DNA of 64,000 bases, taken from Clostridiales bacterium. Lineage in GTDB: Bacteria; Bacillota; Clostridia; Saccharofermentanales; Saccharofermentanaceae. The position numbers and the translations under genes are program-made. The notes under the pieces were generated by a model, which was given only the letters and a program-made list of their open reading frames with translations, was not told the DNA's origin and ran no database searches. Below, piece after piece: positions 1 to 9,014 of this stretch. Position 1 is the first letter of the stretch. Each line of letters begins with the position of its first letter. The stretch lies in the NCBI GenBank assembly GCA_017511005.1, contig JAFWLP010000052.1, forward strand, positions 19,262 through 83,261, in the 5' to 3' direction.

Positions 1-1686
1 GAAATGTGTTATGGCATACATGGCTATCCTCATCTTCCGTGAATCGTTCTTTACTCCTGGAAGGATCTCGTTACCTGTATCATGTTCCTTCCACCATTGG
101 ACACCATATTCATAAAGCTCACCCGTCGGACCGAAAGCACATGCGGCCTGAATAAGTTTCATGTCACTATCGAGAGTGTATGATCCGTAATACTCCCTGT
201 CACCATAACTCAGATCATCAGGGATCTTTTTCGTATCCTCTATGCAGTAAAGGACATGACTGTCCCAGGAAAGTGTGCCGCTGTTGCTGTCTGAATACAC
301 TCCGAATCCGTCATTATAAGGATGGCTGAAATAATCGGACTGATGATATACCTGACGCTGATAAACCGTAATTCCCGAATCATGAACATTATCGGTCGCA
401 AACATAACATCGTCATCTTCCGCTCTCAACACCAGCTGATACGTATCACCGTCAGGATCTGTCTGTTCAGCTGAAGGTTCAGTATGTTCTTCTGCAGTAT
501 CAGAAGGAACAGCATATTCCTTCGCCAGTTCGTCTGTCCTTCCGTCAACCATCATTCCGAGTGCCGTGGAAGCGGCCTCCGAAGTCGATCCGGCAATGAC
601 ATAATAATCAACCGAGTCACCATAATTGGAAGATGCTCTGAGCGTACCGTCTTCCTCAAGTGCACCGACGGTAATGACTCCGCTGATTCCGGCGGGAAGA
701 TACTTCGCCGCATCAGATCCGTTGTTGCCTGCCGAAGCCACTACTACAGCACCGGTATTACCGATGAGTGATATGAATGCATCGTATTTTCCGATATTCC
801 TGACGGATACAGCCATCAGGATATAATCCACACCAAGTTCCTCGGCCATCTGGACAGCAACATAGACATCGGACATATTGCCCCTGCCGTCATCTCCCAA
901 AGCCTTGATGCTTATGATATATGCATTATCCGTCTCATTGAGTATGGACTCACACATTGCGGTACCGTGGCCGTTATGATCTTCTGTATCATCACCCCTG
1001 ACCGAGTATGACTCGTTGGCGAGATTTGACCCTGTATCTATAACGGCAACCTTTACCTTTGCATCAGGGTTTATCCTGCCTTTAAGCACCGGTCCGTTAT
1101 TATCACCGCAGACGCTGAATGTTCCGTCCACGGCATACTCAATCCCTTTTTCAGCGAGTTTCTCAACTGCTTTATACAGATCCTCATCATTCTCAAAACC
1201 GAGAATGTAAGTACCGTCAAAATATATACCGAAGGACACTTCAATAAAGGACAGATCCTCATCAGTATCGACGATGATCCTTCCGCAGTCAGGAAAATCC
1301 GATATAAGTTCAAAATACTCATCCGGAGTTGAAGCAGCAACGATCCTGCTGCCATTTTCTTTTCCTTCTTCAGATACTGATCCATCTGACTCTGAAGCTT
1401 CCGTTGGCTCACCCGTGCTTTCTGAAGCAGCAGGTTCTGCCGGTCCAATATCCGGCTTCTCTTCTTCAGTACCTTCCCCTGTCTCTGTTCCGGCAGCCGT
1501 TTCAACCGTTCCCTGCTCCTCACTTTCAGGATCATCCTCTTCCCTTAAATCCTCTACATGGATCTTATCCGAAGGGATATCCAGGTCCAGCGGGTTATCG
1601 GCTGATACGACGAGTGACTGCTGAAGAGGACTGACTGCAATTAAGAAAGCTATCAAAAATGCTATAATCCTTTTCCTGATATTCAT
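1..1686 (-). CDS. Secreted subtilisin-family (S8) serine protease, C-terminus cut by window edge
   Basis: The 562 residues in the window begin with a signal peptide (basic MNIRKR, hydrophobic core, likely cleavage after VSA near residue 29). An acidic Glu/Ser/Thr-rich stretch and a propeptide-like segment follow, then an S8 domain. Asp is in VAVIDTG near residue 215, His in HNGHGTA near 239, and the oxyanion Asn in ASAGNN near 320. The Ser motif is uncertain: GSTSEAAS near 367 resembles GTSxAAP, but the spacing from Asn is short and a second reading aligns it with the preceding APG.. loop. After it comes a Thr/Glu-rich stretch and a Trp/Tyr-rich region that I do not recognise. The start has a good AAAGGATC site. 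It is probably exported or wall-associated. The reading frame is open to base 1, so the true end is not seen. Confidence 0.8.
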   Translation of the reverse strand, partial: MNIRKRIIAFLIAFLIAVSPLQQSLVVSADNPLDLDIPSDKIHVEDLREEDDPESEEQGTVETAAGTETGEGTEEEKPDIGPAEPAASESTGEPTEASESDGSVSEEGKENGSRIVAASTPDEYFELISDFPDCGRIIVDTDEDLSFIEVSFGIYFDGTYILGFENDEDLYKAVEKLAEKGIEYAVDGTFSVCGDNNGPVLKGRINPDAKVKVAVIDTGSNLANESYSVRGDDTEDHNGHGTAMCESILNETDNAYIISIKALGDDGRGNMSDVYVAVQMAEELGVDYILMAVSVRNIGKYDAFISLIGNTGAVVVASAGNNGSDAAKYLPAGISGVITVGALEEDGTLRASSNYGDSVDYYVIAGSTSEAASTALGMMVDGRTDELAKEYAVPSDTAEEHTEPSAEQTDPDGDTYQLVLRAEDDDVMFATDNVHDSGITVYQRQVYHQSDYFSHPYNDGFGVYSDSNSGTLSWDSHVLYCIEDTKKIPDDLSYGDREYYGSYTLDSDMKLIQAACAFGPTGELYEYGVQWWKEHDTGNEILPGVKNDSRKMRIAMYAITHF

Positions 1687-1712
1687 GTACTGATCCTTTC
1701 TATTTACGAAAT

Positions 1713-1748
1713 AAAAAAGACGTCTCAAAACTAAATGAGAAGGTCTTT
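1713..1748 (-). terminator. Rho-independent terminator after the DUF5688 gene
   Basis: On the minus strand a stem pairing GACCTTCTCA with TGAGACGTC (one mismatch) is followed by six T. It lies 31 bases past the DUF5688 stop and just upstream of the subtilase start, so it separates two transcription units. Confidence 0.75.
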
Positions 1749-1778
1749 TACGAATTGATTACAAGCATCTCCCGGACT

Positions 1779-2741
1779 CTATGAGACTTCATCGATCCGT
1801 TCCTCCACCATGTTCAGGGATCCGTCAACTATGCTGTATCTGTAGATACTGTCAGACAATCTGTCTGATATCCTGACATGTTCATTATTTGTTTCCTTAA
1901 TGAGACTGATGAGTTTCGTGCTCTCTTTGAACGTATCAGTCGAGAGTATCACAAGATCGTGAACCGATGACGGGAGTATGTAACAGTCGGTTCCGATGTT
2001 CCTGACCACTTTCCCGATAACATCCTTGTACAGAAGGGCATTTGCCCCGAAAAACTCATATTCATTGCTTATGACATAAACCCTTTCATTAGCAGGAACA
2101 TTCTCGATATCCGGGAATGATTCCTTTATGTCTTTGTCATCTGCTCCCCACTTCCGCATCAGCCGTCCCATGGTCTCCTCTATCCTCTCACTCCTGAACG
2201 GAAACAGCTTCTTAGTATTCTTCTTCGCAAGCTGGTAGAGGAGTTTTTCCGAGAGATCTTCCGCATCCGCAATATCGTTTGTTATAAGGAATCCTGAAAC
2301 TCCGGTATCATCTATCTTCACGATTACCCTGTACACAATGGTCAGATCCATGAAATCCCTGTGGGGACAAAGATCTATCATCTCTTTGTTCTCCCTGGTG
2401 TTAACAACCTGAAATACTATCTTGTCTTTAAGAGTAGCAAGATCAAGCTTCAGTATATTGTCAGGAAGATATTTCAGTGATTCCTCAAGGTATATTGCCT
2501 GATTAGCCATCACTTTTTCAAACGAGTCACAGTTTCTGTACTGGTCATACATTCTCTCCAGATAGAATGTCGGACTGCAGTAAGAACCGGTATTCCCCTT
2601 AGGCTTTATCACCACTCCCGTAAGACACATGTTAACCTTTGGGACTTTCCGGAGTTCAAGTTCACAGTCAGCGTATCTCTCCGGCATGTAGTCAAGGAAT
2701 TCCTTCATGACTCTCTTCTTAAAGCTCTCGTAACTCAGCAT
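1779..2741 (-). CDS. DUF5688 family protein
   Basis: 320 residues starting MLSYESFKKRV, with no signal peptide or membrane segment. It resembles the DUF5688 family, which is common in Lachnospiraceae and related Clostridia and has no assigned biochemical role. The open frame runs back to 2846. I place the start at 2741 because GGAGG lies nine bases upstream of it, and a terminator for the preceding operon (2773-2800) would fall inside the coding region if the longer start were used. It is a separate unit between two terminators. Family assignment is from overall resemblance; the function is unknown. Confidence 0.75.
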   Translation of the reverse strand: MLSYESFKKRVMKEFLDYMPERYADCELELRKVPKVNMCLTGVVIKPKGNTGSYCSPTFYLERMYDQYRNCDSFEKVMANQAIYLEESLKYLPDNILKLDLATLKDKIVFQVVNTRENKEMIDLCPHRDFMDLTIVYRVIVKIDDTGVSGFLITNDIADAEDLSEKLLYQLAKKNTKKLFPFRSERIEETMGRLMRKWGADDKDIKESFPDIENVPANERVYVISNEYEFFGANALLYKDVIGKVVRNIGTDCYILPSSVHDLVILSTDTFKESTKLISLIKETNNEHVRISDRLSDSIYRYSIVDGSLNMVEERIDEVS

Positions 2742-2772
2742 AGGTTTCAACCTCCGTAAATATATTTGCGCA

Positions 2773-2800
2773 TAAAAAAACGCACCCCGAAGGATGCGTT
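2773..2800 (-). terminator. Rho-independent terminator of the def-thiN operon
   Basis: The minus strand carries AACGCATCC, a TTCG tetraloop, GGGTGCGTT and then a run of T. The nine-pair stem lies 73 bases after the thiN stop. Confidence 0.85.
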
Positions 2801-2817
2801 CATTAATTTGCACTATA

Positions 2818-2846
2818 AGTTTATAAGGTTTTTCAGTCTCATTCAA
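2818..2846 (-). promoter_or_regulatory. Putative sigma-A promoter upstream of the DUF5688 gene
   Basis: TTGAAT and TAAACT are separated by 17 bases on the minus strand. If used, transcription would start near 2811 and would run through the terminator at 2773-2800 before reaching the DUF5688 start, a layout that could act as an attenuator. This comes from motif reading only. Confidence 0.35.
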
Positions 2847-2872
2847 TAGCTTAAAGTCTCAATTTCGGTACC

Positions 2873-3538
2873 CTAATTTGCAAAAGTTACGGTTAACAAA
2901 AGCCGTCCGGCCCTTATGGATACTGCGATCCGGCCTGTTTTTGCCTTTGGATGATTCGAAAAGGAAAAAGTCGGGCCTGCGACCAGATCCTGGTCCTTGA
3001 GCGGATAGTATAATCCCTCCGTCGTGACACCCTTTACCGGCTCCGAGAAATCCCACGGAATCAGAGAGACTGATAAAGGCCGGTCAAAACGGCTGACATC
3101 GATATCCACATGATCTTCACCGCAAAGGGGATAACAATAAGTGATGCCGTCCGAGACCGTGATCTTCCTGCCTTCGGATCTGAGCTTTAAAGCAAGCTGG
3201 ACATTTGCGATCGTGTGATCGAACCTTCCCGAGAATGGAGTTATGAGGAACACTTCATCATCTCCGGTCTTGCTCAGGGCTATCTCGGAATCCGTCCAGT
3301 CCTTCTCAACGGGATATCTTTCGGTAAAAACATTATTTGAACTGATGAATTCCAGACCTGAATCCGTTATGGAATCCATGTCACCGACGGCCATGTCGGG
3401 AACTATGTCATGACGCGCGAGGAGGTCGCATCCGCCGTCGCATGCGATCAGGACAGATCCTTCCTGTTCCTTCAATTCCTTTATGAGATCCGCCGCCTCT
3501 TCACCGAGAGGGCCGCCGGTTACGATAATGCTGCGCAT
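2873..3538 (-). CDS. thiN: Thiamine pyrophosphokinase
   Basis: 221 residues. It transfers pyrophosphate from ATP to thiamine, giving the cofactor thiamine diphosphate. Family signatures are ACDGGCDLL near the N-terminus, PDMAVGDMDSI and the substrate segment EKDWTDSE, followed by FSGRFDHTIAN; these Asp-rich loops bind Mg-ATP and thiamine. The start at 3538 (MRSIIVTGG) lies inside the last 19 bases of rpe, so the two are translationally coupled; the longer open frame to 3619 is an Arg/Cys-rich artefact of overlap. It is the last gene of the def operon, a position that rpe-thiN commonly hold in Firmicutes. Confidence 0.93.
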   Translation of the reverse strand: MRSIIVTGGPLGEEAADLIKELKEQEGSVLIACDGGCDLLARHDIVPDMAVGDMDSITDSGLEFISSNNVFTERYPVEKDWTDSEIALSKTGDDEVFLITPFSGRFDHTIANVQLALKLRSEGRKITVSDGITYCYPLCGEDHVDIDVSRFDRPLSVSLIPWDFSEPVKGVTTEGLYYPLKDQDLVAGPTFSFSNHPKAKTGRIAVSIRAGRLLLTVTFAN

Positions 3539-4179
3539 CTTTTCAGCTCTTCGACAGCTTCGGCGGGATCTTCGGCATGGAATACGCTGCTTCCTGCGAC
3601 AAAGAGTCTTGCACCGCATTCATAGATATGTCTGATGTTATCTTCAGCTACACCGCCGTCAACGGCTATGACCGTATCTGCCTGTCTGTCGTCAATGGCT
3701 TTCCTGAGCTGTCTGAGCCTGTCATCTGACACATCCAGATAACCCTGACCGCCGAAACCGGGATAAACGGTCATTACAAGAATGATGTCAACCTTGCCGA
3801 TATACGGAAAGACCTTTTCGATAGGCGTATCGGGATGAACAGCTATACCGGCACTCTTCCCTAAAGACCAGATCTCATTGATGAGCGCATCGGGATCAGA
3901 CGAGCATTCAACATGGAAAGTGATGTTATCCGAACCGGCATCGGCAAATGCTTTAACGTACCTTTCCGGATCGGTGATCATGAGGTGCGTGAAGAACTCC
4001 ATGTCAGTATATTTGCGGATCGACTGGATTACAGGGATGCCGAACGAGATATTATTCACATAGTGTCCGTCCATGACATCTATGTGAAGATAATCAGCAT
4101 TCTCAACCGCCTTTATATCTCTCATCAGATAGCCGAAATCAGCGGCCAGAATGGAAGGTGCTATCCCGATATCGTTCAT
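3520..4179 (-). CDS. rpe: Ribulose-phosphate 3-epimerase
   Basis: 219 residues, full length. A TIM-barrel enzyme that interconverts ribulose 5-phosphate and xylulose 5-phosphate in the pentose phosphate pathway. Visible signatures are APSILAADFG at the N-terminus, HIDVMDGHYV (metal His and Asp), THLMI, VMTVYPGFGGQ and the final catalytic Asp strand in VIAVDGGV, with the phosphate-binding GSSVF near the C-terminus. It overlaps the rsgA stop by four bases (ATGA) and the thiN start by 19. Confidence 0.96.
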   Translation of the reverse strand: MNDIGIAPSILAADFGYLMRDIKAVENADYLHIDVMDGHYVNNISFGIPVIQSIRKYTDMEFFTHLMITDPERYVKAFADAGSDNITFHVECSSDPDALINEIWSLGKSAGIAVHPDTPIEKVFPYIGKVDIILVMTVYPGFGGQGYLDVSDDRLRQLRKAIDDRQADTVIAVDGGVAEDNIRHIYECGARLFVAGSSVFHAEDPAEAVEELKRCAALS

Positions 4180-5102
4180 TGCTTTCTCCTGTGTCTGTAG
4201 TTATTCCTATTATCGTAAAGTTCCGTATAGAAGCCTGTATATCTCTCATAGCGGCCCGGGTCCAAAAGACCTTCTGCCAACGCATTTCTTACGACGCATC
4301 CGTCTTCTTTACGGTGCGAGCAGTCATCGAACCTGCAGCCTGTCGCGATCGCGGTGATCTCGGGGAATCCGTAAAGGACGTCCCTGTAATCGACTCCCTG
4401 TTCCTCAAGTGACAGCGAGGTGAATCCCGGCGTATCGCATATGAATCCGTCGAAAAACTCATGAAGCTCAACATGCCTCGTCGTATGCCTGCCGCGCTTT
4501 ATCTTTGCGCTTACTTCTCCGGTCTCCATCAGATCGAATCCGAGAAGCGAGTTGCAGAGGGTGCTTTTCCCGACTCCGGAAGGACCGGCAAATGCGGCAA
4601 TTCCATCACCTATTATATCCTTTAGGTCACCTTTGGTAATAGGCTTTTGCGGTGAAGATATGAGAACTTCATATCCGGCCTTAGTGTAAACTGAACAAAG
4701 CTTTTCCGAGTCGTCCTCATTAAGATCGCTCTTGGTGAAAATGATGACCGGTCTGATATCCCTCAGGGAGCATACGAGCAGCATCTTATCAAGCAGAGTA
4801 AGATCCGGCGCGGGCTCAGATACGGAGAACGTAAGGAGCATTACCGACAGGTTCGCGACAGGTGGTCTCGCTATAAAACTGGTCCGGTCTTCAATGTCCG
4901 TGATGACATATTCGACATCGGGATCACCCGAAGGAACGATCGTGACCCTGTCACCTATCGCGGGCTTTATCCCCTTAAGTCTGAACGCACCTCTTGCGGC
5001 ACACTGCGCATATTCGTTCTTTCCGACGTTTGCGAAGCGGACGGTATAAAGACCGCCCACGCCCTTGGTTATAACACCGCGAAAAGAATCCGTTTCAGCC
5101 AT
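4176..5102 (-). CDS. rsgA: Ribosome small subunit-dependent GTPase A
   Basis: 308 residues. A circularly permuted GTPase that checks late maturation of the 30S subunit. Order: an N-terminal OB fold, then G4 (FTKSD), G1 (GPSGVGKST) and G3 (DTPG), ending in a zinc knuckle (CRFDDCSH with a later Cys). The G4-before-G1 order is diagnostic. It begins six bases after the prkC stop with a weak Shine-Dalgarno site, so it probably depends on operon translation. It sits between the PASTA kinase and rpe, as in other Firmicutes. Confidence 0.96.
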   Translation of the reverse strand: MAETDSFRGVITKGVGGLYTVRFANVGKNEYAQCAARGAFRLKGIKPAIGDRVTIVPSGDPDVEYVITDIEDRTSFIARPPVANLSVMLLTFSVSEPAPDLTLLDKMLLVCSLRDIRPVIIFTKSDLNEDDSEKLCSVYTKAGYEVLISSPQKPITKGDLKDIIGDGIAAFAGPSGVGKSTLCNSLLGFDLMETGEVSAKIKRGRHTTRHVELHEFFDGFICDTPGFTSLSLEEQGVDYRDVLYGFPEITAIATGCRFDDCSHRKEDGCVVRNALAEGLLDPGRYERYTGFYTELYDNRNNYRHRRKQ

Positions 5103-5108
5103 CAGTCA

Positions 5109-7223
5109 TCAATGCGGCAGCGTAATATCGGTATGTCCGCCTGGATCATCTTCAGGCGGGGTATCCGTTGGATCCTGACGTGTCGGAGTGGTCGGTTCCG
5201 TCGGATTGTCCGAAGGAAGCGTAAGCTCCGAAGGTGACGTCGGGTTCCTCTGAGACTCAGAGAATACCGCAGTAAATGTTGTCGATTCCTTAACCACGAA
5301 GGTATATGTACTTGAAACTGCTATCTGGTTGCCGTACTGGTCGAGCCAGTAATCGAACTTGAATCCGGTCGCGGGAGTAGCCGTAAGCGTAACCTGTGTA
5401 TTGAGATCGTACTTGCCGCCACCGGTAACAGTACCGCCGTTTCCGTTAACTACGACCGTGATCTCAGCCTGCGGAGGTGTCGGTGTCGGAGTTCCTCCGT
5501 TTACGTAATCTTCATGTGTTCCGACATAGAGCTTGACCGTTGATTTTCTTGCAACCGTCGTTCCGGATACCGGATTCGTAATGATTACGTACTGCTGATC
5601 CGCCGGGAGAGCAAGGACTTCCGGTGATCCCTCGACAGTATAGTTCAGGTTGCTTTCATGGAGCATGTCAGCAGCTTTCGACACATCCTTGCCCACAACG
5701 TCAGGAACGACGCTGGAGGTAGGTTCGGTGGCATATACGATGATGATCGTATCACCTCTTAACACCTGTGTATTGGCTTCGGGCTCAGTCCTGATGACGA
5801 GTCCGGGCTCGACAGTATCGGAAGGCTCAGGACGCAGCGAGAACTTGAGTCCGAGGTTCTGAAGGGATTTATAACAGTTCTCGTAATTCATATTCGCATA
5901 TTCCTGAAGGACGATGTATTCATCGGCGGATGAGACGGTTATGACAATGTTGCTCATCCTGTTTGTCGTGGATATGACGACGCCCTCCTGTATGCTCTGG
6001 GCGATTACGATACCAGGGTTGTACGCATCCGTTACCTTATACTCGACCGAATAATATACATTGGCGGCCTCAAGTTTACGGATGACTTCATCTGCCGTGA
6101 GACCGACATAGTTCTCGACCTCATAATCGGTATTCTGTTCTATCTTGGTGGCATTGCCGACAGCCCTTACAACAAGTATTCCGATACCGATAAGGACTCC
6201 GACTATGACTACGATTATGAGCGCAAGCAGTATGTTATCCCTGAATCTTGAGATTCGTCTGGATTCTGCACTTCTCTCTATCTCAGATATCTTCTCATAT
6301 TCAGGATCCTGCCTGAATGAGATATTGGTATCCGTGCTCGTATTTCTTTCCGGAACGTTGTTGATGACACCGTAGATACCGTTAGGATCGACGAGCAGTG
6401 AATCAAGCTCGGTTACGAGCTGACGCATGGTCTGATAACGTCTCTCGGGCGATTTCTGCATGCATTTCGCTATGATGGAATCAAGACCTTTGGGAATGCC
6501 CTGCATGAGGGATGACGGAACCGGCGGTGTCTCCTGTAAGTGCTTAACAGCAATTGCGACATTGGAATCGCCGTCGAAAGGAAGTCTTCCCGTAACCATC
6601 TCGAAAAGCGAGACTCCCAAAGAATAAATATCGGACTGCGGACCAACATTGCCGCCCCTCGCCTGCTCAGGCGAGAAATAATGGACGGATCCCATCTGGA
6701 CACCTGTCATGGTTATCGTGGTGGAGGAAGCGGCACGCGCGATGCCGAAGTCTGTAATCTTTGCCACACGGTCGCGCGAGATGAGTATGTTCTGGGGCTT
6801 GATATCCCTGTGAACGATACCGTTCTTGTGTGCATAATCGAGAGCCAGACCGATCTGGATGACGATCGGAACGGCGTTGCGCCAGTCGAGGTGACCGTTC
6901 TGGTTTATGAGATCCTTTACGGTGATGCCCTCGATATATTCCTGTACGATATATCTGAAATTACCTTCGTGTCCTACTCCGTATACTTTTACGATGTTTG
7001 CGTGGTTAAGAGATGCGACAGACTTCGCCTCGGCATCAAATCTTCTGATAAAATCATCATCCGATGAGAATTCGGGCTTCAATATCTTAATGGCGACGTT
7101 AACGCCAGTATTCATGTCGATCCCCAAATATACGTTAGCCATACCGCCTGAGCCGATTAGCTTGACGATCCTGTACTTATTCGCAAATATCATGCCCTCA
7201 GGGCCGTGAACCTGATTTGCCAT
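5109..7223 (-). CDS. prkC: PASTA-domain Ser/Thr protein kinase with C-terminal InlB-type repeat
   Basis: 704 residues. A membrane kinase that senses muropeptides or lipid II and phosphorylates proteins of growth and translation. The kinase domain (about 17-280) has GSGGMANVY, the Lys of AIKIL, HRDIKPQN and DFGIA. One membrane helix lies near 330-352, followed by three PASTA units (about 370-570). Downstream is a Thr/Pro linker and a domain ending in STTFTAVFSE that looks like the divergent InlB B-repeat seen in surface proteins, then a Pro/Thr/Asp-rich tail. The last two parts are not in the usual PrkC. It starts eight bases after the phosphatase gene, with GGGGAGTT before ATG. Confidence 0.95.
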   Translation of the reverse strand: MANQVHGPEGMIFANKYRIVKLIGSGGMANVYLGIDMNTGVNVAIKILKPEFSSDDDFIRRFDAEAKSVASLNHANIVKVYGVGHEGNFRYIVQEYIEGITVKDLINQNGHLDWRNAVPIVIQIGLALDYAHKNGIVHRDIKPQNILISRDRVAKITDFGIARAASSTTITMTGVQMGSVHYFSPEQARGGNVGPQSDIYSLGVSLFEMVTGRLPFDGDSNVAIAVKHLQETPPVPSSLMQGIPKGLDSIIAKCMQKSPERRYQTMRQLVTELDSLLVDPNGIYGVINNVPERNTSTDTNISFRQDPEYEKISEIERSAESRRISRFRDNILLALIIVVIVGVLIGIGILVVRAVGNATKIEQNTDYEVENYVGLTADEVIRKLEAANVYYSVEYKVTDAYNPGIVIAQSIQEGVVISTTNRMSNIVITVSSADEYIVLQEYANMNYENCYKSLQNLGLKFSLRPEPSDTVEPGLVIRTEPEANTQVLRGDTIIIVYATEPTSSVVPDVVGKDVSKAADMLHESNLNYTVEGSPEVLALPADQQYVIITNPVSGTTVARKSTVKLYVGTHEDYVNGGTPTPTPPQAEITVVVNGNGGTVTGGGKYDLNTQVTLTATPATGFKFDYWLDQYGNQIAVSSTYTFVVKESTTFTAVFSESQRNPTSPSELTLPSDNPTEPTTPTRQDPTDTPPEDDPGGHTDITLPH

Positions 7224-7231
7224 AACTCCCC

Positions 7232-7978
7232 CTATAATTCGGCTGCCGGCTCTGCCTTGCCAGCCGTAACCGTAATATTATCACTGCTCCCGCCTTCAAG
7301 AGCCTTTTCTATCAATTTAACGCATATGCCTTCAAGATCATTGCGTCCCGCGGTGCAGGCCTTGAACTGTTCGTTGCTCAGGAAGGAGAAAAGTCCGTCA
7401 GAGCACAGAAAGACCAAATCGCCGTAATTTATATTATAACTGTAAATGTCAGGATTAAGATACTGATTCTCTCCAAGAACCTTGAACACTCTGTTCCTTC
7501 CCGGATGATGCTTTGCCTCGGCTTCTGTAATCCTGCCCTGCTTTACCAGATTGCCGGCCTCGTTGTGATCTTCCGTAAGCTTGATCAGTTCGCTGCCGTG
7601 AAGCAGATATCCCCTTGAATCACCGATATGGGCAATCGTGAGTTCGGTGTCCTTGAGCAGGGCTACGGTAAGTGTGGTACACATTCCCATGCGCTCCCGG
7701 TGCTCAAGGCAATCGTGGAGGATATTAATGTTGGCTTTGTTGAAAACTGTCTTAAGATATGCGGGCAGGGCCTCCCTGTCCTTAACGAAAGGCAGACTCT
7801 CCTTGAATGCCTGCATAACAGAATCTACGGCAAGACGGCTCGCGATCTCACCACAGGCTTCACCTCCGACGCCGTCGGCCACCGCCATACAGAGACAATT
7901 GCCTACCATCTCATAAGCAAAGCTGTCTTCGTTCATGTCCCTTACAGGACCTTTTTCCGTCATTCCAAACGCTAACAT
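7232..7978 (-). CDS. prpC: PP2C-type Ser/Thr phosphatase, partner of PrkC
   Basis: 248 residues. A manganese-dependent phosphatase that reverses PrkC phosphorylation. Motifs: GPVRDMNEDSF (metal Asp), VADGVGGEACGE, IAHIGDSRGYL, LTEDHN, LCSDGLF and the final SDNITV. The start at 7978 (MLAFGMTEKG) has GAGGG seven bases upstream and overlaps the rlmN stop by seven bases; a longer open frame to 8017 lacks a better site. It sits directly upstream of the kinase gene, the standard stp/prpC-prkC pair. Confidence 0.95.
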   Translation of the reverse strand: MLAFGMTEKGPVRDMNEDSFAYEMVGNCLCMAVADGVGGEACGEIASRLAVDSVMQAFKESLPFVKDREALPAYLKTVFNKANINILHDCLEHRERMGMCTTLTVALLKDTELTIAHIGDSRGYLLHGSELIKLTEDHNEAGNLVKQGRITEAEAKHHPGRNRVFKVLGENQYLNPDIYSYNINYGDLVFLCSDGLFSFLSNEQFKACTAGRNDLEGICVKLIEKALEGGSSDNITVTAGKAEPAAEL

Positions 7979-9012
7979 CCCGTACCCTCTATAGTTCCTC
8001 TCCTGAGCTGTCCGCAAGCAGCCATGATGTCAGATCCCATCTCGCGTCTGATGGTGGCGTTAATGCCGCCCGATCCAAGGATGTCCCTGAACTGTTTTAC
8101 CTTCGCGGGCGGAGAAGACCTGAACACTGTCCCCGGCACTTCGTTTGCCGCGATCAGATTCACGTGATAGAGACCGCCCTTTAAGAGCTTTACGAGTTCT
8201 GCGGCACATTGCGGAGTATCGTTTACGCCCGCGAAAAGGCTGTACTCAAAAGTAACCCTTCTGCCGGTCTTTTTTGTGTATTCCCTGCAGGCATTCATGA
8301 GCTGTTCAATGGAATAAGCCTTTGCAACAGGCATCAGTTTCTTTCTCAATTCGTCGTTCGGCGCATGAAGCGATATGGAGAGATTGACCTGAAGTCCCTC
8401 TCTCGTGAATTCCTCTATCTTGGGAACCAGTCCGCATGTTGAGAGCGTAATATGCCTTGCACCGAGATTAAGGCCTTCCGGATCATTCGCAAGCTTTATG
8501 AATCCCAAGACGTTGTCATAGTTATCGAAAGGTTCTCCGATACCCATGATGACCACGCTCCTGATCCTCTCGCCTATTATCCTCTGTGTCACGGCAACCT
8601 GGGCAAGTATCTCGCCCGATGTCAGCGATCTTCCGAATCCGATCTTCGCGGATGCGCAGAAAGTGCAGCCCATCCTGCAGCCTGCCTGCGATGATACGCA
8701 TACGGATATTCCGGGTCTGTACCGCATCGCTACGGTCTCTATGATATTGCCGTCATAAAGCGCGTATACGAACTTCTCGGTACCGTCGATCTTCGATATG
8801 AGATGTTCCCTCAGTTCAAAGCCTCCGAAGATAAAATCCTCTTCAAGCATTGCCCTTACGTTCTTCGGAACATTGGTCATGTCCTCAGTCTTTACGCATC
8901 CTGAGGAAAGCCATCCGTATATCTGGGAAGCACGGTATTTGGGAACGTCCCTTTTCGCACACCAATCAGTAAGATCCCCAAGATTCAAATCAAGACAGAA
9001 CTTCTCTTTCAA
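7972..9012 (-). CDS. rlmN: 23S rRNA (adenine2503-C2)-methyltransferase
   Basis: About 346 residues. A radical-SAM enzyme that methylates A2503 of 23S rRNA and, in some species, A37 of tRNA. The cluster motif is GCRMGCTFCAS; GIGEPFDNYDNV and LSISLHAPNDELR bind SAM and substrate, and the C-terminal Cys in MAACGQL is the methyl-carrying residue. The start is a TTG: TTG at 9012 has AGGA nine bases upstream, better than the TTG at 9018, which would overlap the rsmB stop. Cotranscribed with rsmB upstream and prpC downstream. Confidence 0.95.
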   Translation of the reverse strand: MKEKFCLDLNLGDLTDWCAKRDVPKYRASQIYGWLSSGCVKTEDMTNVPKNVRAMLEEDFIFGGFELREHLISKIDGTEKFVYALYDGNIIETVAMRYRPGISVCVSSQAGCRMGCTFCASAKIGFGRSLTSGEILAQVAVTQRIIGERIRSVVIMGIGEPFDNYDNVLGFIKLANDPEGLNLGARHITLSTCGLVPKIEEFTREGLQVNLSISLHAPNDELRKKLMPVAKAYSIEQLMNACREYTKKTGRRVTFEYSLFAGVNDTPQCAAELVKLLKGGLYHVNLIAANEVPGTVFRSSPPAKVKQFRDILGSGGINATIRREMGSDIMAACGQLRRGTIEGTGC

Positions 9013-9014
9013 GA

